Assembly: GCF_001270495.1 (NCBI RefSeq)
Contig: NZ_LGUR01000094.1
Location: 1-64,000, forward strand
Direction of reading: 5' to 3'
From: Streptomyces viridochromogenes
GTDB taxonomy: Bacteria > Actinomycetota > Actinomycetes > Streptomycetales > Streptomycetaceae
DNA length: 64,000 nucleotides
In this document: positions 16,192 to 24,997 of the stretch, one piece after another
Numbering within the stretch: the first letter of the stretch is position 1
Layout of the letters: each line of letters begins with the position of its first letter
The notes under the pieces: model-generated
Told to the model about the DNA's origin: nothing
Databases searched by the model: none
The model's input: the letters and a program-made list of their open reading frames with translations, nothing else
Translations under genes and position numbers: made by a program

Positions 16192-17808
16192 ATGGCGGCC
16201 ACTGGATCCGAGAAGCAGGGTGGAAAGGCGTTCTACGTCACCACCCCCATTTATTACGTCAACGACGCTCCTCACCTGGGCCACGCCTATACGACCGTCG
16301 CAGGCGACGTGCTCTCCCGCTGGCACCGTCAGCGTGGCGAGAAGGTGTGGTACCTCACCGGCACGGACGAGCACGGTCAGAAGATCATGCGCACCGCGAA
16401 CGCCAACGGAGTGTCTCCGCAGGAGTGGTGCGACAAGCTCGTGGAGGAGGCATGGAAGCCCCTCTGGGAGCACCTGGAGATCGCGAACGACGACTTCATC
16501 CGCACCACGCAGAAGCGGCACACCGACCGTGTGCAGGAGTTCGTCCAGGACCTGTACGACAAGAACGAGATCTACAAGAGCAGCTACGAGGGCCCGTACT
16601 GCGTCGGCTGCGAGGAGTACAAGCTCCCCGGTGAGCTCCTCGACGGCGAGGGCGAGTACGCGGGTCAGAAGCTGTGCCCGATCCACAAGAAGCCAGTGGA
16701 ACTCCTCCAGGAGGAGAACTACTTCTTCAAGCTGAGCGAGTACACCGACAAGCTGCTCGCCCACTACGAGGCCAACCCGGACTTCATCCAGCCCGAGTCC
16801 GCGCGCAACGAGGTCGTGAACTTCGTGAAGCAGGGGCTTCAGGATCTCTCCATCTCCCGCTCGACGTTCGACTGGGGCATTCCGATCCCGTGGGACGACA
16901 AGCACGTCATCTACGTCTGGATCGACGCGCTGCTGAACTACGCCACGGCGGTCGGCTACAACGAGAACCCGGAGAAGTTCGAGTCGACCTTCCCCGCGGA
17001 CGTCCACCTCGTCGGCAAGGACATCCTCCGCTTCCACGCGATCATCTGGCCGGCCATGCTGATGGCGAACGGCCTCCCGCTGCCGGGCAGGATCGCGGCC
17101 AACGGCTGGCTGATGGTCGGCGGCGAGAAGATGAGCAAGTCCAACCTGACCGGCATCAAGCCGCAGGACCTGACCTCGCATTTCGGCGTGGACGCGTACC
17201 GCTGGTACTTCCTGCGCGCGATCGCCTTCGGCCAGGACGGCTCGTTCTCCTGGGAGGACTTCTCCGCCCGCTACACCAGCGAGCTGGCGAACGACTACGG
17301 CAATCTCGCCTCCCGCGTGGCGGCCATGGTCGGCAAGTACTTCGGCGGCGAGCTGCCGGCTTCGGCGGCCGACGGCGACGCCGAGAAGGCGATCCACGAC
17401 GGTCTGGCCAAGGCGGTCGCGGAGGCCGACCGGAAGATCGGTGAGGAGCTGGACTTCCAGGGCGGCATCCTGGCGGTCTTCGACTTCGTCAAGCAGGTCA
17501 ACGGCTACATCACCGAGCAGGAGCCCTGGAAGGTCGCCAAGGACGACAGCGAGCAGGGCCGCGCCCGGCTCGCGACCATCCTCTACACCGCCGCGGAGTC
17601 CCTGCGTGCCGTCGCGGTCCTGTTGAACCCGGTCATGCCGGAGACCTCCCAGAAGCTCTGGGACTCCCTGGGCGCGGAGTCGTCCCTCGGCTCCCTCGCG
17701 GACCAGAAGGTCCAGGAGGCCGGCGACTGGGGCGGACTCCCGGCCGGTACCACGGTCACGAAGGGCGCTGTCCTCTTCCCGCGCCTGGAGGAGAAGCCGA
17801 CGGCGTAG
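16192..17808 (+). CDS. metG: Methionyl-tRNA synthetase
   Basis: The product has 538 residues, a class I tRNA synthetase that charges tRNA-Met with methionine using ATP. The nucleotide-binding HIGH motif appears as HLGHAYT after the MetRS start FYVTTPIYYVNDAPH. The KMSKS loop is present (GGEKMSKSNLTG). The zinc/CP insertion has YCVGCEEYKLP and LCPIHKK, so it is the one-knuckle type with some Cys replaced. The anticodon-binding helical bundle fills about residues 370-500. There is no C-terminal EMAP-type domain. It is transcribed alone and ends before a strong hairpin. Confidence 0.97.
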   Translation: MAATGSEKQGGKAFYVTTPIYYVNDAPHLGHAYTTVAGDVLSRWHRQRGEKVWYLTGTDEHGQKIMRTANANGVSPQEWCDKLVEEAWKPLWEHLEIANDDFIRTTQKRHTDRVQEFVQDLYDKNEIYKSSYEGPYCVGCEEYKLPGELLDGEGEYAGQKLCPIHKKPVELLQEENYFFKLSEYTDKLLAHYEANPDFIQPESARNEVVNFVKQGLQDLSISRSTFDWGIPIPWDDKHVIYVWIDALLNYATAVGYNENPEKFESTFPADVHLVGKDILRFHAIIWPAMLMANGLPLPGRIAANGWLMVGGEKMSKSNLTGIKPQDLTSHFGVDAYRWYFLRAIAFGQDGSFSWEDFSARYTSELANDYGNLASRVAAMVGKYFGGELPASAADGDAEKAIHDGLAKAVAEADRKIGEELDFQGGILAVFDFVKQVNGYITEQEPWKVAKDDSEQGRARLATILYTAAESLRAVAVLLNPVMPETSQKLWDSLGAESSLGSLADQKVQEAGDWGGLPAGTTVTKGAVLFPRLEEKPTA

Positions 17809-17830
17809 TAACGCACGGGGCAGTACGGCA

Positions 17831-17868
17831 GGGCAGGGCCCGGGAAGGAACTTTCCCGGGCCCTGCCC
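17831..17868. terminator. Strong bidirectional terminator between metG and pectate lyase
   Basis: GGGCAGGGCCCGGGAA (17831-17846) pairs perfectly over 16 bp with 17853-17868 around a 6-base loop, between two convergent genes. Confidence 0.8.
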
Positions 17869-17883
17869 CGTGTGCCTCCCCGG

Positions 17884-19236
17884 TCACTTGAGGACGCCGG
17901 CCCCCGCGGTGGTCGCCAGCTCCGCCGCCAGGTTCCTCGCCGACGTCTGGAGCCCCGCAGTGAGCGTCGGCTTCCAGTTCACCGTCGTCTTGATCTTCTT
18001 CGAGCTCGCGGCGTTGTAGGCGGCCACGAGGTCGGTCGTCGTGCCGTTGACGAGGTTGCCGCCGCCGGCGATCGAGCCGGTGCCGTCGCCGCTGAGCAGC
18101 TTGGCGGGCTTGGCGCCGGACGGGAGTTTCCAGGCGTTGTGCTCGGCGACGACCTGGGCCTTGGCGCGGGAGTCGATGCTGTACTTCGGGGCGTAGCCGT
18201 TGAGCGTGGCCGTGTCGTAGACGTTGTTGTAGAGGTGGATCTGGCCGATCCGGGCCAGCGGCGCGCGCTGCACGATCCCCTTCCACACGTTGTGGTGGAT
18301 GGTGACGCGCAGCTTGCCGGTGCTGTCGGTGTCGCTGCTGCCGATCAGCATCGTCTTGTCGTGGTTGCTGAACACGTTGCGCTCGACGGTCACCAGGTCG
18401 GAGCCGTTGGTGATGTCGAGGGCGCCGTCGTGGGCCTGGTACTTGCGGCCGAAGTACGACTTCTCGGAGCTGTCGAAGGTCGGCGCGTCCGTGAACGTGT
18501 TGTGGTCGGCCCAGACGTTGGTCGCGCCGCGCAGGGTGACGGAGTCGTAGTTTGAGTTCCACTCGCCGGACGAGCCGTCGGTCGGGTCCCACTGCGGGAA
18601 GCAGTCCTGGGTGTCGGCGAAGGTGAGGTTGCGGACGATGACGTTCTTCACGTTCTGCACCTGGAGGCTGCCGCCCTTGATGCCGGCGTTCGTGCCCGGG
18701 ACGCCCACGATGGTGGTGTTGGCGGGCACCCGGAAGACGATGTTCTTCTTCTGCTTGTCCGCGGCGGTCTTGCGGGCGTTCTCCTGCGTCCCGGACGGCG
18801 CCTTCTTGCCGTAGGTCGCCGGGTCGTATGCCTTGAGGTAGGCGGAGAGCGAGTAGCCGGTGCCGGCGGCGTAGTCGGCGCAGGTCAGCTTCTTGCCGGC
18901 GTCGCTGGTGTTGGCGTCGATGGTGCCCTTGACCTTGATGATCCGGGGCGTGGTGTCGGAGACCGACCCGAGCGCCTTCACGAGCTGCGCCCGGGTGCTG
19001 ACGGTGAACACATGCGCGGAGTCGGCCTTCGCGCCGCCCGTCGTACCGGAGCCCGAGGCCGCCCAGCCGTCCTTCGCGGGCAGGGACTGGTGGTACAGGT
19101 CGACCGGACCGGCGTTCGCGTTCAGCACTAAGACACCGGCACCGGTACCGGCGGCCAGGACGGCGGCGGTGACGATGACGGTGCGGCGCTTGCGGAGGGA
19201 ACGGCGGTGGGTGGGGCGGGGGGAAGCGGATGCCAC
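17884..19236 (-). CDS. Secreted pectate lyase (polysaccharide lyase family 1)
   Basis: The product has 450 residues from GTG 19236, which has AAGGAC 8 bases upstream. The basic N-terminus (RRSLRKRR) and a hydrophobic stretch form a signal peptide or signal anchor. The mature part is a right-handed beta-helix of the Pel superfamily. Landmarks are WADHNTFTDAP (calcium-binding Asp region), HDGALDITNGSDLVTVERN, and the catalytic block VQRAPLARIGQIHLYNN with the conserved RxPxxRxG arginine. These enzymes cleave polygalacturonate by beta-elimination. It converges on metG. Confidence 0.92.
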   Translation of the reverse strand: MASASPRPTHRRSLRKRRTVIVTAAVLAAGTGAGVLVLNANAGPVDLYHQSLPAKDGWAASGSGTTGGAKADSAHVFTVSTRAQLVKALGSVSDTTPRIIKVKGTIDANTSDAGKKLTCADYAAGTGYSLSAYLKAYDPATYGKKAPSGTQENARKTAADKQKKNIVFRVPANTTIVGVPGTNAGIKGGSLQVQNVKNVIVRNLTFADTQDCFPQWDPTDGSSGEWNSNYDSVTLRGATNVWADHNTFTDAPTFDSSEKSYFGRKYQAHDGALDITNGSDLVTVERNVFSNHDKTMLIGSSDTDSTGKLRVTIHHNVWKGIVQRAPLARIGQIHLYNNVYDTATLNGYAPKYSIDSRAKAQVVAEHNAWKLPSGAKPAKLLSGDGTGSIAGGGNLVNGTTTDLVAAYNAASSKKIKTTVNWKPTLTAGLQTSARNLAAELATTAGAGVLK

Positions 19237-19464
19237 GAATGAGTCCTTACGTATGTGCTTCGGTGAGGCTCGCGCGCCGGCGAGCGGGCCCGCGTGAGCG
19301 GGCTTCCGATTCCTTCGTGGTCGCGGAGATCGGAAAGGTTGCCGTGGATTTTTTGGCTGACCGGTGCTCAAGTCGCGGACATCACGGGGATGTTGCCCAT
19401 TGGGTTGGCATCGATCGCCCCCCACCGCCACCATGTCCCCCTTCACGACCGTATGGTTTCCGCC

Positions 19465-19941
19465 ATGGCAGTCCCTGAGGTCATCCCGATCGCCTACGAG
19501 CCGCACGGCCGGACCGAGGCGATCGGCTGTTACGCAGACGGGCAGTTCATGGGGTCGGTCATCTACGCCTTCCCCAAGGGGTTCGACCTCGACACCGGCT
19601 GGGAAGAGCACAAACGCCTCTATTCGGTCCTGCACACCTTCGACTCCGAGGGCAGGTACCGCGACTCGGAGATCTGGTGCGCGGGCACCTGGGCCGAGCA
19701 GCAGCGCGCCCCGCAGGGCCCCGACTCGGTGCTCGCCCGCGCCCGCGCCCACCTCGCGACCCTGCTGCGCAGTCTCCCCCGCCGTACGTACACGGACATC
19801 GCGATCCGTCCCTTCCAACTCACCTTCGACGGGGTCCTGTTCGGCCTGGTGACCGGGGAGGACGACGGTGAGGCGTGGGCCGAGCTGTATCCGGACCACC
19901 TGGGCTTCGGTGCGCCCTGGGACGGTTCGTACGACACCTGA
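19465..19941 (+). CDS. Conserved hypothetical protein
   Basis: The product has 158 residues and begins MAVPEVIPIAYEPHGRTEAI. It is cytosolic, mixed alpha/beta and rich in aromatic residues (YADGQFMGSVIYAFPKGFDL; WAELYPDHLGFGAPWDGSYDT at the end). No catalytic motif is recognised. I chose ATG 19465 because TATGGT (19452-19457) lies 7 bases upstream and no ribosome site is present; ATG 19453 is in frame and possible. It is divergent from the pectate lyase gene and 85 bases before a PH-domain gene. Confidence 0.8.
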   Translation: MAVPEVIPIAYEPHGRTEAIGCYADGQFMGSVIYAFPKGFDLDTGWEEHKRLYSVLHTFDSEGRYRDSEIWCAGTWAEQQRAPQGPDSVLARARAHLATLLRSLPRRTYTDIAIRPFQLTFDGVLFGLVTGEDDGEAWAELYPDHLGFGAPWDGSYDT

Positions 19942-20026
19942 TCGTTTGGGCCTCTATGCCTGGACGCCCCCGTGGCGCTGTACATTGCGAAGATCACGCA
20001 ACGCCATCAAGTGGGGGGATCCATTC

Positions 20027-20392
20027 ATGGCACTCTTCGGGAACGCGCACACCATCGACCAGGGGCAGGCACAGCAGGACTACGCGCGGCTGCTGGGGCA
20101 CGGGGAGCAGGTGCACGCGGCGTACCTGCTGATACGGGACACCATCCTGTTCACCGACCGCCGGCTGATCCTGGTCGACAAGCAGGGCATCACCGGCAAG
20201 AAGGTGGAGTACCACTCCATCCCGTACCGCAGCATCACGCACTTCGCGGTCGAGACCGCCGGCACCTTCGACCTGGACGCCGAGCTGAAGATCTGGCTCT
20301 CGGGGTCGGCGACGCCGATCCAGAAGACGTTCACCAAGGGCGTCGACATCTACGAGGTGCAGGCGATCCTCACGCAGTTCGTGGCGAAGTAG
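20027..20392 (+). CDS. Bacterial PH-domain protein
   Basis: The product has 121 residues and consists of one bacterial pleckstrin-homology-like domain (PF08000/YvbH type). The signature run is DTILFTDRRLILVDKQGITGKK followed by YHSIPYRSITHFAVE and a C-terminal helix (VDIYEVQAILTQFV). The first part reads as DTILFTDRRLILVDK then QGITGKK. The role is unknown in most bacteria. GGGGGA precedes the ATG by 8 bases. There is no signal peptide. Confidence 0.88.
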   Translation: MALFGNAHTIDQGQAQQDYARLLGHGEQVHAAYLLIRDTILFTDRRLILVDKQGITGKKVEYHSIPYRSITHFAVETAGTFDLDAELKIWLSGSATPIQKTFTKGVDIYEVQAILTQFVAK

Positions 20393-20451
20393 GGAAGCCG
20401 GGAAGCAGGAAGCCGGGAAGTAGAGAAGCAGGGCCTCGCCTCGCCCCGATG

Positions 20452-20799
20452 TCAGGCGGCGAGGCCGAGCGCCAGGGCGCCGACGACGGGGGCGGCGTAG
20501 ACGAGCGGGTACGGGATGTGTGCGTACCAGCGGGCCCTGGCCACGGTCACGGCGGCCCCGGCGAAGTAGAGGACCAGCCCGATCCCGGCCAGCACCCCGA
20601 TCACCGGCACGAAGAGGCCGACCAGCAGGCCCACGGCGCCCGCGCCCTTGGCCAGCCCGAGCCAGGTCCACCACGAGCTGGGCACCCGGTAGTCGGTGAG
20701 CGCCCGCACGATCCACTCGGCGCGCATCAGCAGCACGGTGGCCGAGAATCCGGCCATCGCGGCGGCCAGGGCGGTGACGACGATGTGGGCGACGTTCAT
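20452..20799 (-). CDS. DoxX-like membrane protein
   Basis: The product has 115 residues and four hydrophobic segments, with the DoxX-like pattern LGLAKGAGAVGLLVGLFVP and LVYAAPVVGALALGLAA. The start at ATG 20799 has GAGGAGCC upstream. Members of this family are small quinone- or redox-associated membrane proteins of poorly known function. It converges on the PH-domain gene; 59 bases of short GGAAGCCGGGAAG-type repeats lie between the ends. Confidence 0.82.
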   Translation of the reverse strand: MNVAHIVVTALAAAMAGFSATVLLMRAEWIVRALTDYRVPSSWWTWLGLAKGAGAVGLLVGLFVPVIGVLAGIGLVLYFAGAAVTVARARWYAHIPYPLVYAAPVVGALALGLAA

Positions 20800-21012
20800 G
20801 GCGGGCTCCTCGGTGCGTGGAGAGTGAAATCGGGTGCGACGGGCGGTGGGGCGGCGGAGCGACGGTGTCCGCGTCATCCGTCCCTGTCACAGGACTGACG
20901 CCGGGCGGCGGGAGAGTGTGACGGCGAGGGCCACGCGTCTTTCGGGTACGCCGAAGGGCGGCATGTCGGCGGCACGTCCATCCCGGACCTGACCGCGATA
21001 ATCGGGGCCACC

Positions 21013-21690
21013 ATGCTGCCCCCGCACCGCGACCTCCTGTCCGACGTCCTCGCCGTCGGCGCCCGCTACCCACTCGTCCTGGCCGGCGACTGCGCCGTGC
21101 GGGCGCACGGTCTGACCGCCCGGCACGTGTGGTCGCTGGAGCTGGCGACCGAACACCCCGAGCCCATGGACCAGATCGCGGCGATGGTCCGCTACGGGCT
21201 GACGGAACGCGGCTGGCGGGTGCGCCCCCTGGACGCCGACCCGCTCTCCGCCCGGCTGCTCGTCACGGACCCCGACACGGGTGCGGAGCGCGCCGTGGAC
21301 CTGCTGAAGGAGACCTTCTGGCGGCCCGCGGCACCGACCGGCCTCGGCCCGGCCCTGTCCCTGGAGGACCTCATCGGCACGAAGGTCCGGGCCCTGAGCG
21401 ACCGCGGCGCCGTGCGCGACCTCGCGGACGTCTATCTGGCCGCGGCCCACTGGAGCTACCCCGACCTGGAGGAACTGGGCCGCCGCCACGCCTGGGACGA
21501 GTTCGACCTGGCGGACCTCCAGTCCCGCCTGGAGGCCACGGAGCTGTGGGACGACCGGGAGTTCGTCGCGGGCGGCCTGGACCCGGAGTCGGTGCCGGTG
21601 CTCCGCCGGTGGACGCTGGCGTGGGCGGACGACATCGCGGAGCGGCTGTTGGAGGAGGAGGCACTCAGGCCGCCGGCGGACGGGGAGTGA
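21013..21690 (+). CDS. AbiEii/AbiGii-like nucleotidyltransferase-fold protein with altered active site
   Basis: The product has 225 residues with the order of the AbiEii/AbiGii nucleotidyltransferase family: GxxAVxAHGL, a strand with the catalytic acids, PEPMDQIAAM, VTDPDTG, an acidic strand (AVDLLKETFW), and IGTKVRALSDRGAVRDLADV. Family members normally have DxD or DxDxAT after the HGL helix. Here that position reads WSLELATEHP, with Ser and Glu where Asp is expected, and the usual GG is GD. It may be inactive or changed in function. No AbiEi-type antitoxin is adjacent. GATAAT lies 10 bases before the ATG and there is no good ribosome site. Confidence 0.85.
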   Translation: MLPPHRDLLSDVLAVGARYPLVLAGDCAVRAHGLTARHVWSLELATEHPEPMDQIAAMVRYGLTERGWRVRPLDADPLSARLLVTDPDTGAERAVDLLKETFWRPAAPTGLGPALSLEDLIGTKVRALSDRGAVRDLADVYLAAAHWSYPDLEELGRRHAWDEFDLADLQSRLEATELWDDREFVAGGLDPESVPVLRRWTLAWADDIAERLLEEEALRPPADGE

Positions 21691-21820
21691 CGATCCCCTG
21701 AAGGCCGCCCCGCCCCACCTCCTTCACCTGCGCGAACGCGCCCACTGCCCGGCATAAACCCCTGATAAGATCCGGCCACTTGTGCGAGGGCACGGGCCCT
21801 CGTAGGGGAGGGAACACCAC

Positions 21821-24800
21821 GTGGGCAGACACGCCCCGAGACGGGGCGGGCTGACCGCCGCCGTCTCCTCGCTCGCGCTCGCCGTCGCGGCCGCGTCCGT
21901 CGTAGTCCTGTCGGAGGGTGGCGGCTCCGCGGAAGCGGCCGAAGCCGCCACCACCGCGATCACGCTGGCCGACCCCAGCACCACCACGCCGCGCGCCGAC
22001 CGCCCCTACGTGGCCGGCGACAGCGGCTTCCTGCACCGGCAGACCGGCAGGGCCGGAATGCAGTGGACCGACTACGCGACGGGTCGGACCGTCACCGTCG
22101 AGAAGGCCGACGGCAGCGTCTACGCCCCGTCCTCGACCTGCTACTACATCGACTCCGAGTGCCGTCCGGCCTGGTACGGGTCGGACGGCGACCTGGTCGC
22201 CCTGCCGTCGTCGTCGGTGACGTCCTCGACCGTCACCCTCTGGGACCCGGCCACGGGCACGGCCAGGAACCTGAGCTGGCCCGGCTCCACCACGCACGGC
22301 TACTACCGGGCCCTGGCCGGGGACACGGTCGTCACCAGCTTCTCCCTGATCGACAAGGTCGACGGCGAGTGGCAGGCCCGCAAGGTGACCGGTGACCCGA
22401 CGGCCGTGGGGGGCGACGACGTCCTCGCCGCGGACTCCTCGGGCGTGCTCTGGTCGGTCGACACCAGCAGGATCGGCTACATCGACGTCACCTCGGCCGT
22501 GAACACCGATGTGTTCGCCGACGCCACCTACGCCTCGCACTACGTGATGAGCGAGGACCGCATCGGCTGGTACCAGGAGGGCACCGCCGAGCTGCACCTG
22601 AAGTCCCGCGCCGACCTCAGCGCCGCCGAGCAGCTCGTCAAGCTGCCCGCGCACCCCGGCGCGCTCGACGGTGACCCGGTCCTGGTCGGCGACTGGCTGC
22701 TGCTGCCGCTGTCCTCCCGTGAGCTCGGCTCCAAGCTGCTCGCGGTCAGCGTCACCGACCCCTCGGTGCAGCAGACCCTGCTGACGAGCGCCGGCGAGTA
22801 CGCGCTGGAGACCGGTGACGGCGGCGCCCTCGTCACGGGCGGCACCGACGCCACCGACTGGTGGGTGCAGCGGGTCGGCCAGGCCGAGGACGGCACGTTG
22901 AAGCTGGAGAAGGTCCGGCAGGCCCCGGCGGTGGAGAACGCCAAGACGGGCATCGCGCTCAGCCGCGGCAGCCTGCGCGTCGCCGAGGACGACCCGGCCA
23001 GTACCACCACGGACACCACTTCGGTACGCACCCTCACCACCGACGGCTCCACCGCCCTGACGGCGTCCGCCGCCACGGCGAGCGGCTCGATGTACGAACC
23101 GGTCTGCCCGTACGCGGGCACCAGCTGTGCGGCGCTGTGGGGCAACCTCTCCGCCGAGGACGTCTACCTGGACACGAACGGCGGCACCGACGAGGGCGAA
23201 GGGCTCGGCGACGACCGACTCAAGGCCATCGGCGGCCACTACCTGGACTTCGGCGGCAGGGGCGGCGCGATCGTGGACGTCTCCGACGACTACGCCGTCT
23301 ACAACTCCGGCGGCACCACCCCGGCGCAGTACGTGGGCGAGTTCGGCCAGGGCCAGAAGCTGAAGCGGACCGTCCGCGCAGCCGCCCTGAACGGCTCGAC
23401 CCTCTGGAGCGCCACCACCACCGCCGGCAAGCTCACCTCGTACAGCATCCCGCTGGCGAAGACGCTCTCCACGGTGACCGTGCCGGGCCTGGCCTGTGTG
23501 CCGAGCGAACTGCAGGCGGCGGGCCGCTGGGTGTACTGGGCCTGCGGGACGGACTCGGCCGGGGTGTACGACGCCAAGGCCGGTACGTCGAGGGCGGTCG
23601 CCCCCGGTGACGTGCTGCTCGGCGACGGCTTCACCGTCCGCCACGACCACGCCGCCCACACCCTGGTCCTCACCGAGTCGGCCACCGGGAGCACCCGGGT
23701 GATCGCCTCCGACCTGGCGGCCAACGGCCTGACGGCGGACCGCCGTTATCGCTGGACGGTCGACGAGTACACCGGCCTGGTCGCCTGGTTCGACGACTAC
23801 GAGCGCACCCACGTCACGACCACCGGCATCGCGCCGTCCGCCGTGACGGCCTTCGAGACGTCGGCCGGCAGCTACGCGGCCCCGAACGTGCCCTTCGAGG
23901 CGGACTGGGTGCTGTCCCGCCCGGTCACCTCCTGGTCGCTCACCCTCACCTCCGTGCAGAGCGGCGCGACCGGCAAGGCCACCCGCACGCTCACCGGCGG
24001 CGCGACCCCGGACCGGCTGTCGGTGTCCTGGAACGGCAAGACGGCCGACGGGAGTTACTTCCCCAACGGCTGGTTCAAGTGGACCCTGAAGGCGACCGGC
24101 CTCGCCGCCGCCACGGAGAACACGGTCACCACCGGCGAGGCCTTCCTCCAGCGCGGAGCGCCGGTCCGCCGCGACTTCGTCAGCCCCGACGGCCCCGACG
24201 GCCGCGGCGACCTGCTCACCCTGAACTCCTCCGGCGGCCTGACCTTCCACAGCGGCACCGGCACGGGCAAGTTCGGCGACAAGTACACCGGCACCGGTTG
24301 GGCGACCACCATCACGGCCGTCCCCTTCGGCGACCTGAGCGGCGACCGCTGCAACGACGTCCTCGTGCGGTACAGCAGCGGCGCGCTGCGCCTGTACAAG
24401 CCGGGCTGCAATGCCGCGGTCAAGCCGTCGACGTCGTACACGACCCTCGCGACCAGCGGCTGGACGCAGTACAACGTGCTGACCTCGCCGGGTGACATCA
24501 GCGGTGACGGCCGCCCGGACCTGATCGCCCGCCATGCCTCCACCGGCACGGTCTACCTCTACAAGGGCACCAGCACCGGCAAGCTGGCGGCCCGCGTCAA
24601 GCTCTACGACAACTGGAAGGGCTACAAGAAGATCGTCGGCGTCGGCGACATCACGGGCGACGGCAGGCCCGACCTCCTCGCCCAGGACACCGCGAACACC
24701 CTGTGGCGCTACAACGGCAAGGGCGACGGCACCTTCGCCGCCCGCGCGAAGGTGTTCGCGAACTGGGGCGGCAGCTACAACGCCGTCGTCGGTCTCGGCG

Positions 24801-24943
24801 ACATCACGGACGACGGCCGCCCGGACCTCGTCTCCCGCGACACCAGCGGCAACGTCTGGCGCAACAGCGGTGACGGGAAGGGGTCGTTCGGCTCGCGAAC
24901 CCAGATCGCGAGCGGGTGGAGCGGCTACAAGTCCCTGACCTGA
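21821..24943 (+). CDS. Large secreted protein with VCBS/FG-GAP repeats
   Basis: The product has 1040 residues from GTG 21821 after a GGGGAGGG ribosome site. A signal peptide covers about residues 1-40 (VSSLALAVAAASVVV). A long beta-rich, probably propeller-like region of about 680 residues follows, with Cys pairs (STCYYIDSEC, VCPYAGTSC). A FlgD-like Ig segment (SVSWNGKTADGSYFPNGWFKW, split before YFPNG) comes next. At the C-terminus there are four VCBS/FG-GAP-type repeats, with calcium loops such as GDISGDGRPDL, GDITGDGRPDL and GDITDDGRPDL. Such C-termini often bind cell wall or carbohydrate. No catalytic domain is recognised. Confidence 0.9.
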   Translation: MGRHAPRRGGLTAAVSSLALAVAAASVVVLSEGGGSAEAAEAATTAITLADPSTTTPRADRPYVAGDSGFLHRQTGRAGMQWTDYATGRTVTVEKADGSVYAPSSTCYYIDSECRPAWYGSDGDLVALPSSSVTSSTVTLWDPATGTARNLSWPGSTTHGYYRALAGDTVVTSFSLIDKVDGEWQARKVTGDPTAVGGDDVLAADSSGVLWSVDTSRIGYIDVTSAVNTDVFADATYASHYVMSEDRIGWYQEGTAELHLKSRADLSAAEQLVKLPAHPGALDGDPVLVGDWLLLPLSSRELGSKLLAVSVTDPSVQQTLLTSAGEYALETGDGGALVTGGTDATDWWVQRVGQAEDGTLKLEKVRQAPAVENAKTGIALSRGSLRVAEDDPASTTTDTTSVRTLTTDGSTALTASAATASGSMYEPVCPYAGTSCAALWGNLSAEDVYLDTNGGTDEGEGLGDDRLKAIGGHYLDFGGRGGAIVDVSDDYAVYNSGGTTPAQYVGEFGQGQKLKRTVRAAALNGSTLWSATTTAGKLTSYSIPLAKTLSTVTVPGLACVPSELQAAGRWVYWACGTDSAGVYDAKAGTSRAVAPGDVLLGDGFTVRHDHAAHTLVLTESATGSTRVIASDLAANGLTADRRYRWTVDEYTGLVAWFDDYERTHVTTTGIAPSAVTAFETSAGSYAAPNVPFEADWVLSRPVTSWSLTLTSVQSGATGKATRTLTGGATPDRLSVSWNGKTADGSYFPNGWFKWTLKATGLAAATENTVTTGEAFLQRGAPVRRDFVSPDGPDGRGDLLTLNSSGGLTFHSGTGTGKFGDKYTGTGWATTITAVPFGDLSGDRCNDVLVRYSSGALRLYKPGCNAAVKPSTSYTTLATSGWTQYNVLTSPGDISGDGRPDLIARHASTGTVYLYKGTSTGKLAARVKLYDNWKGYKKIVGVGDITGDGRPDLLAQDTANTLWRYNGKGDGTFAARAKVFANWGGSYNAVVGLGDITDDGRPDLVSRDTSGNVWRNSGDGKGSFGSRTQIASGWSGYKSLT

Positions 24944-24959
24944 CAGTGCGTTTGATGGA

Positions 24960-24988
24960 GGGGGGCGTGCCCTTCGGGGCCGCCCCCC
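24960..24988. terminator. Hairpin with TTCG tetraloop between convergent genes
   Basis: GGGGGGCG-t-GCCC pairs with GGGC-CGCCCCCC around TTCG, 12 bp with one bulge, 17 bases after the VCBS gene. Confidence 0.75.
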
Positions 24989-24997
24989 CTTCCGCGT

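Noticed and set aside
14455..17397. A 980-codon open frame on the minus strand across the vWA and metG genes
   Set aside because: It is antisense to two well-identified genes; its product is Arg/Gly/Val low complexity and has no ribosome site. Long antisense frames are expected in DNA this rich in GC.
20393..20451. Short GGAAGCCGGGAAG repeats after the PH-domain gene as a mobile element remnant
   Set aside because: Too short and without inverted ends; simple slippage explains it.
21665..24535. A 956-codon minus-strand open frame opposite the VCBS gene
   Set aside because: The composition is Gly/Arg/Val-rich without domains, and the plus strand holds a clear secreted protein with VCBS repeats.
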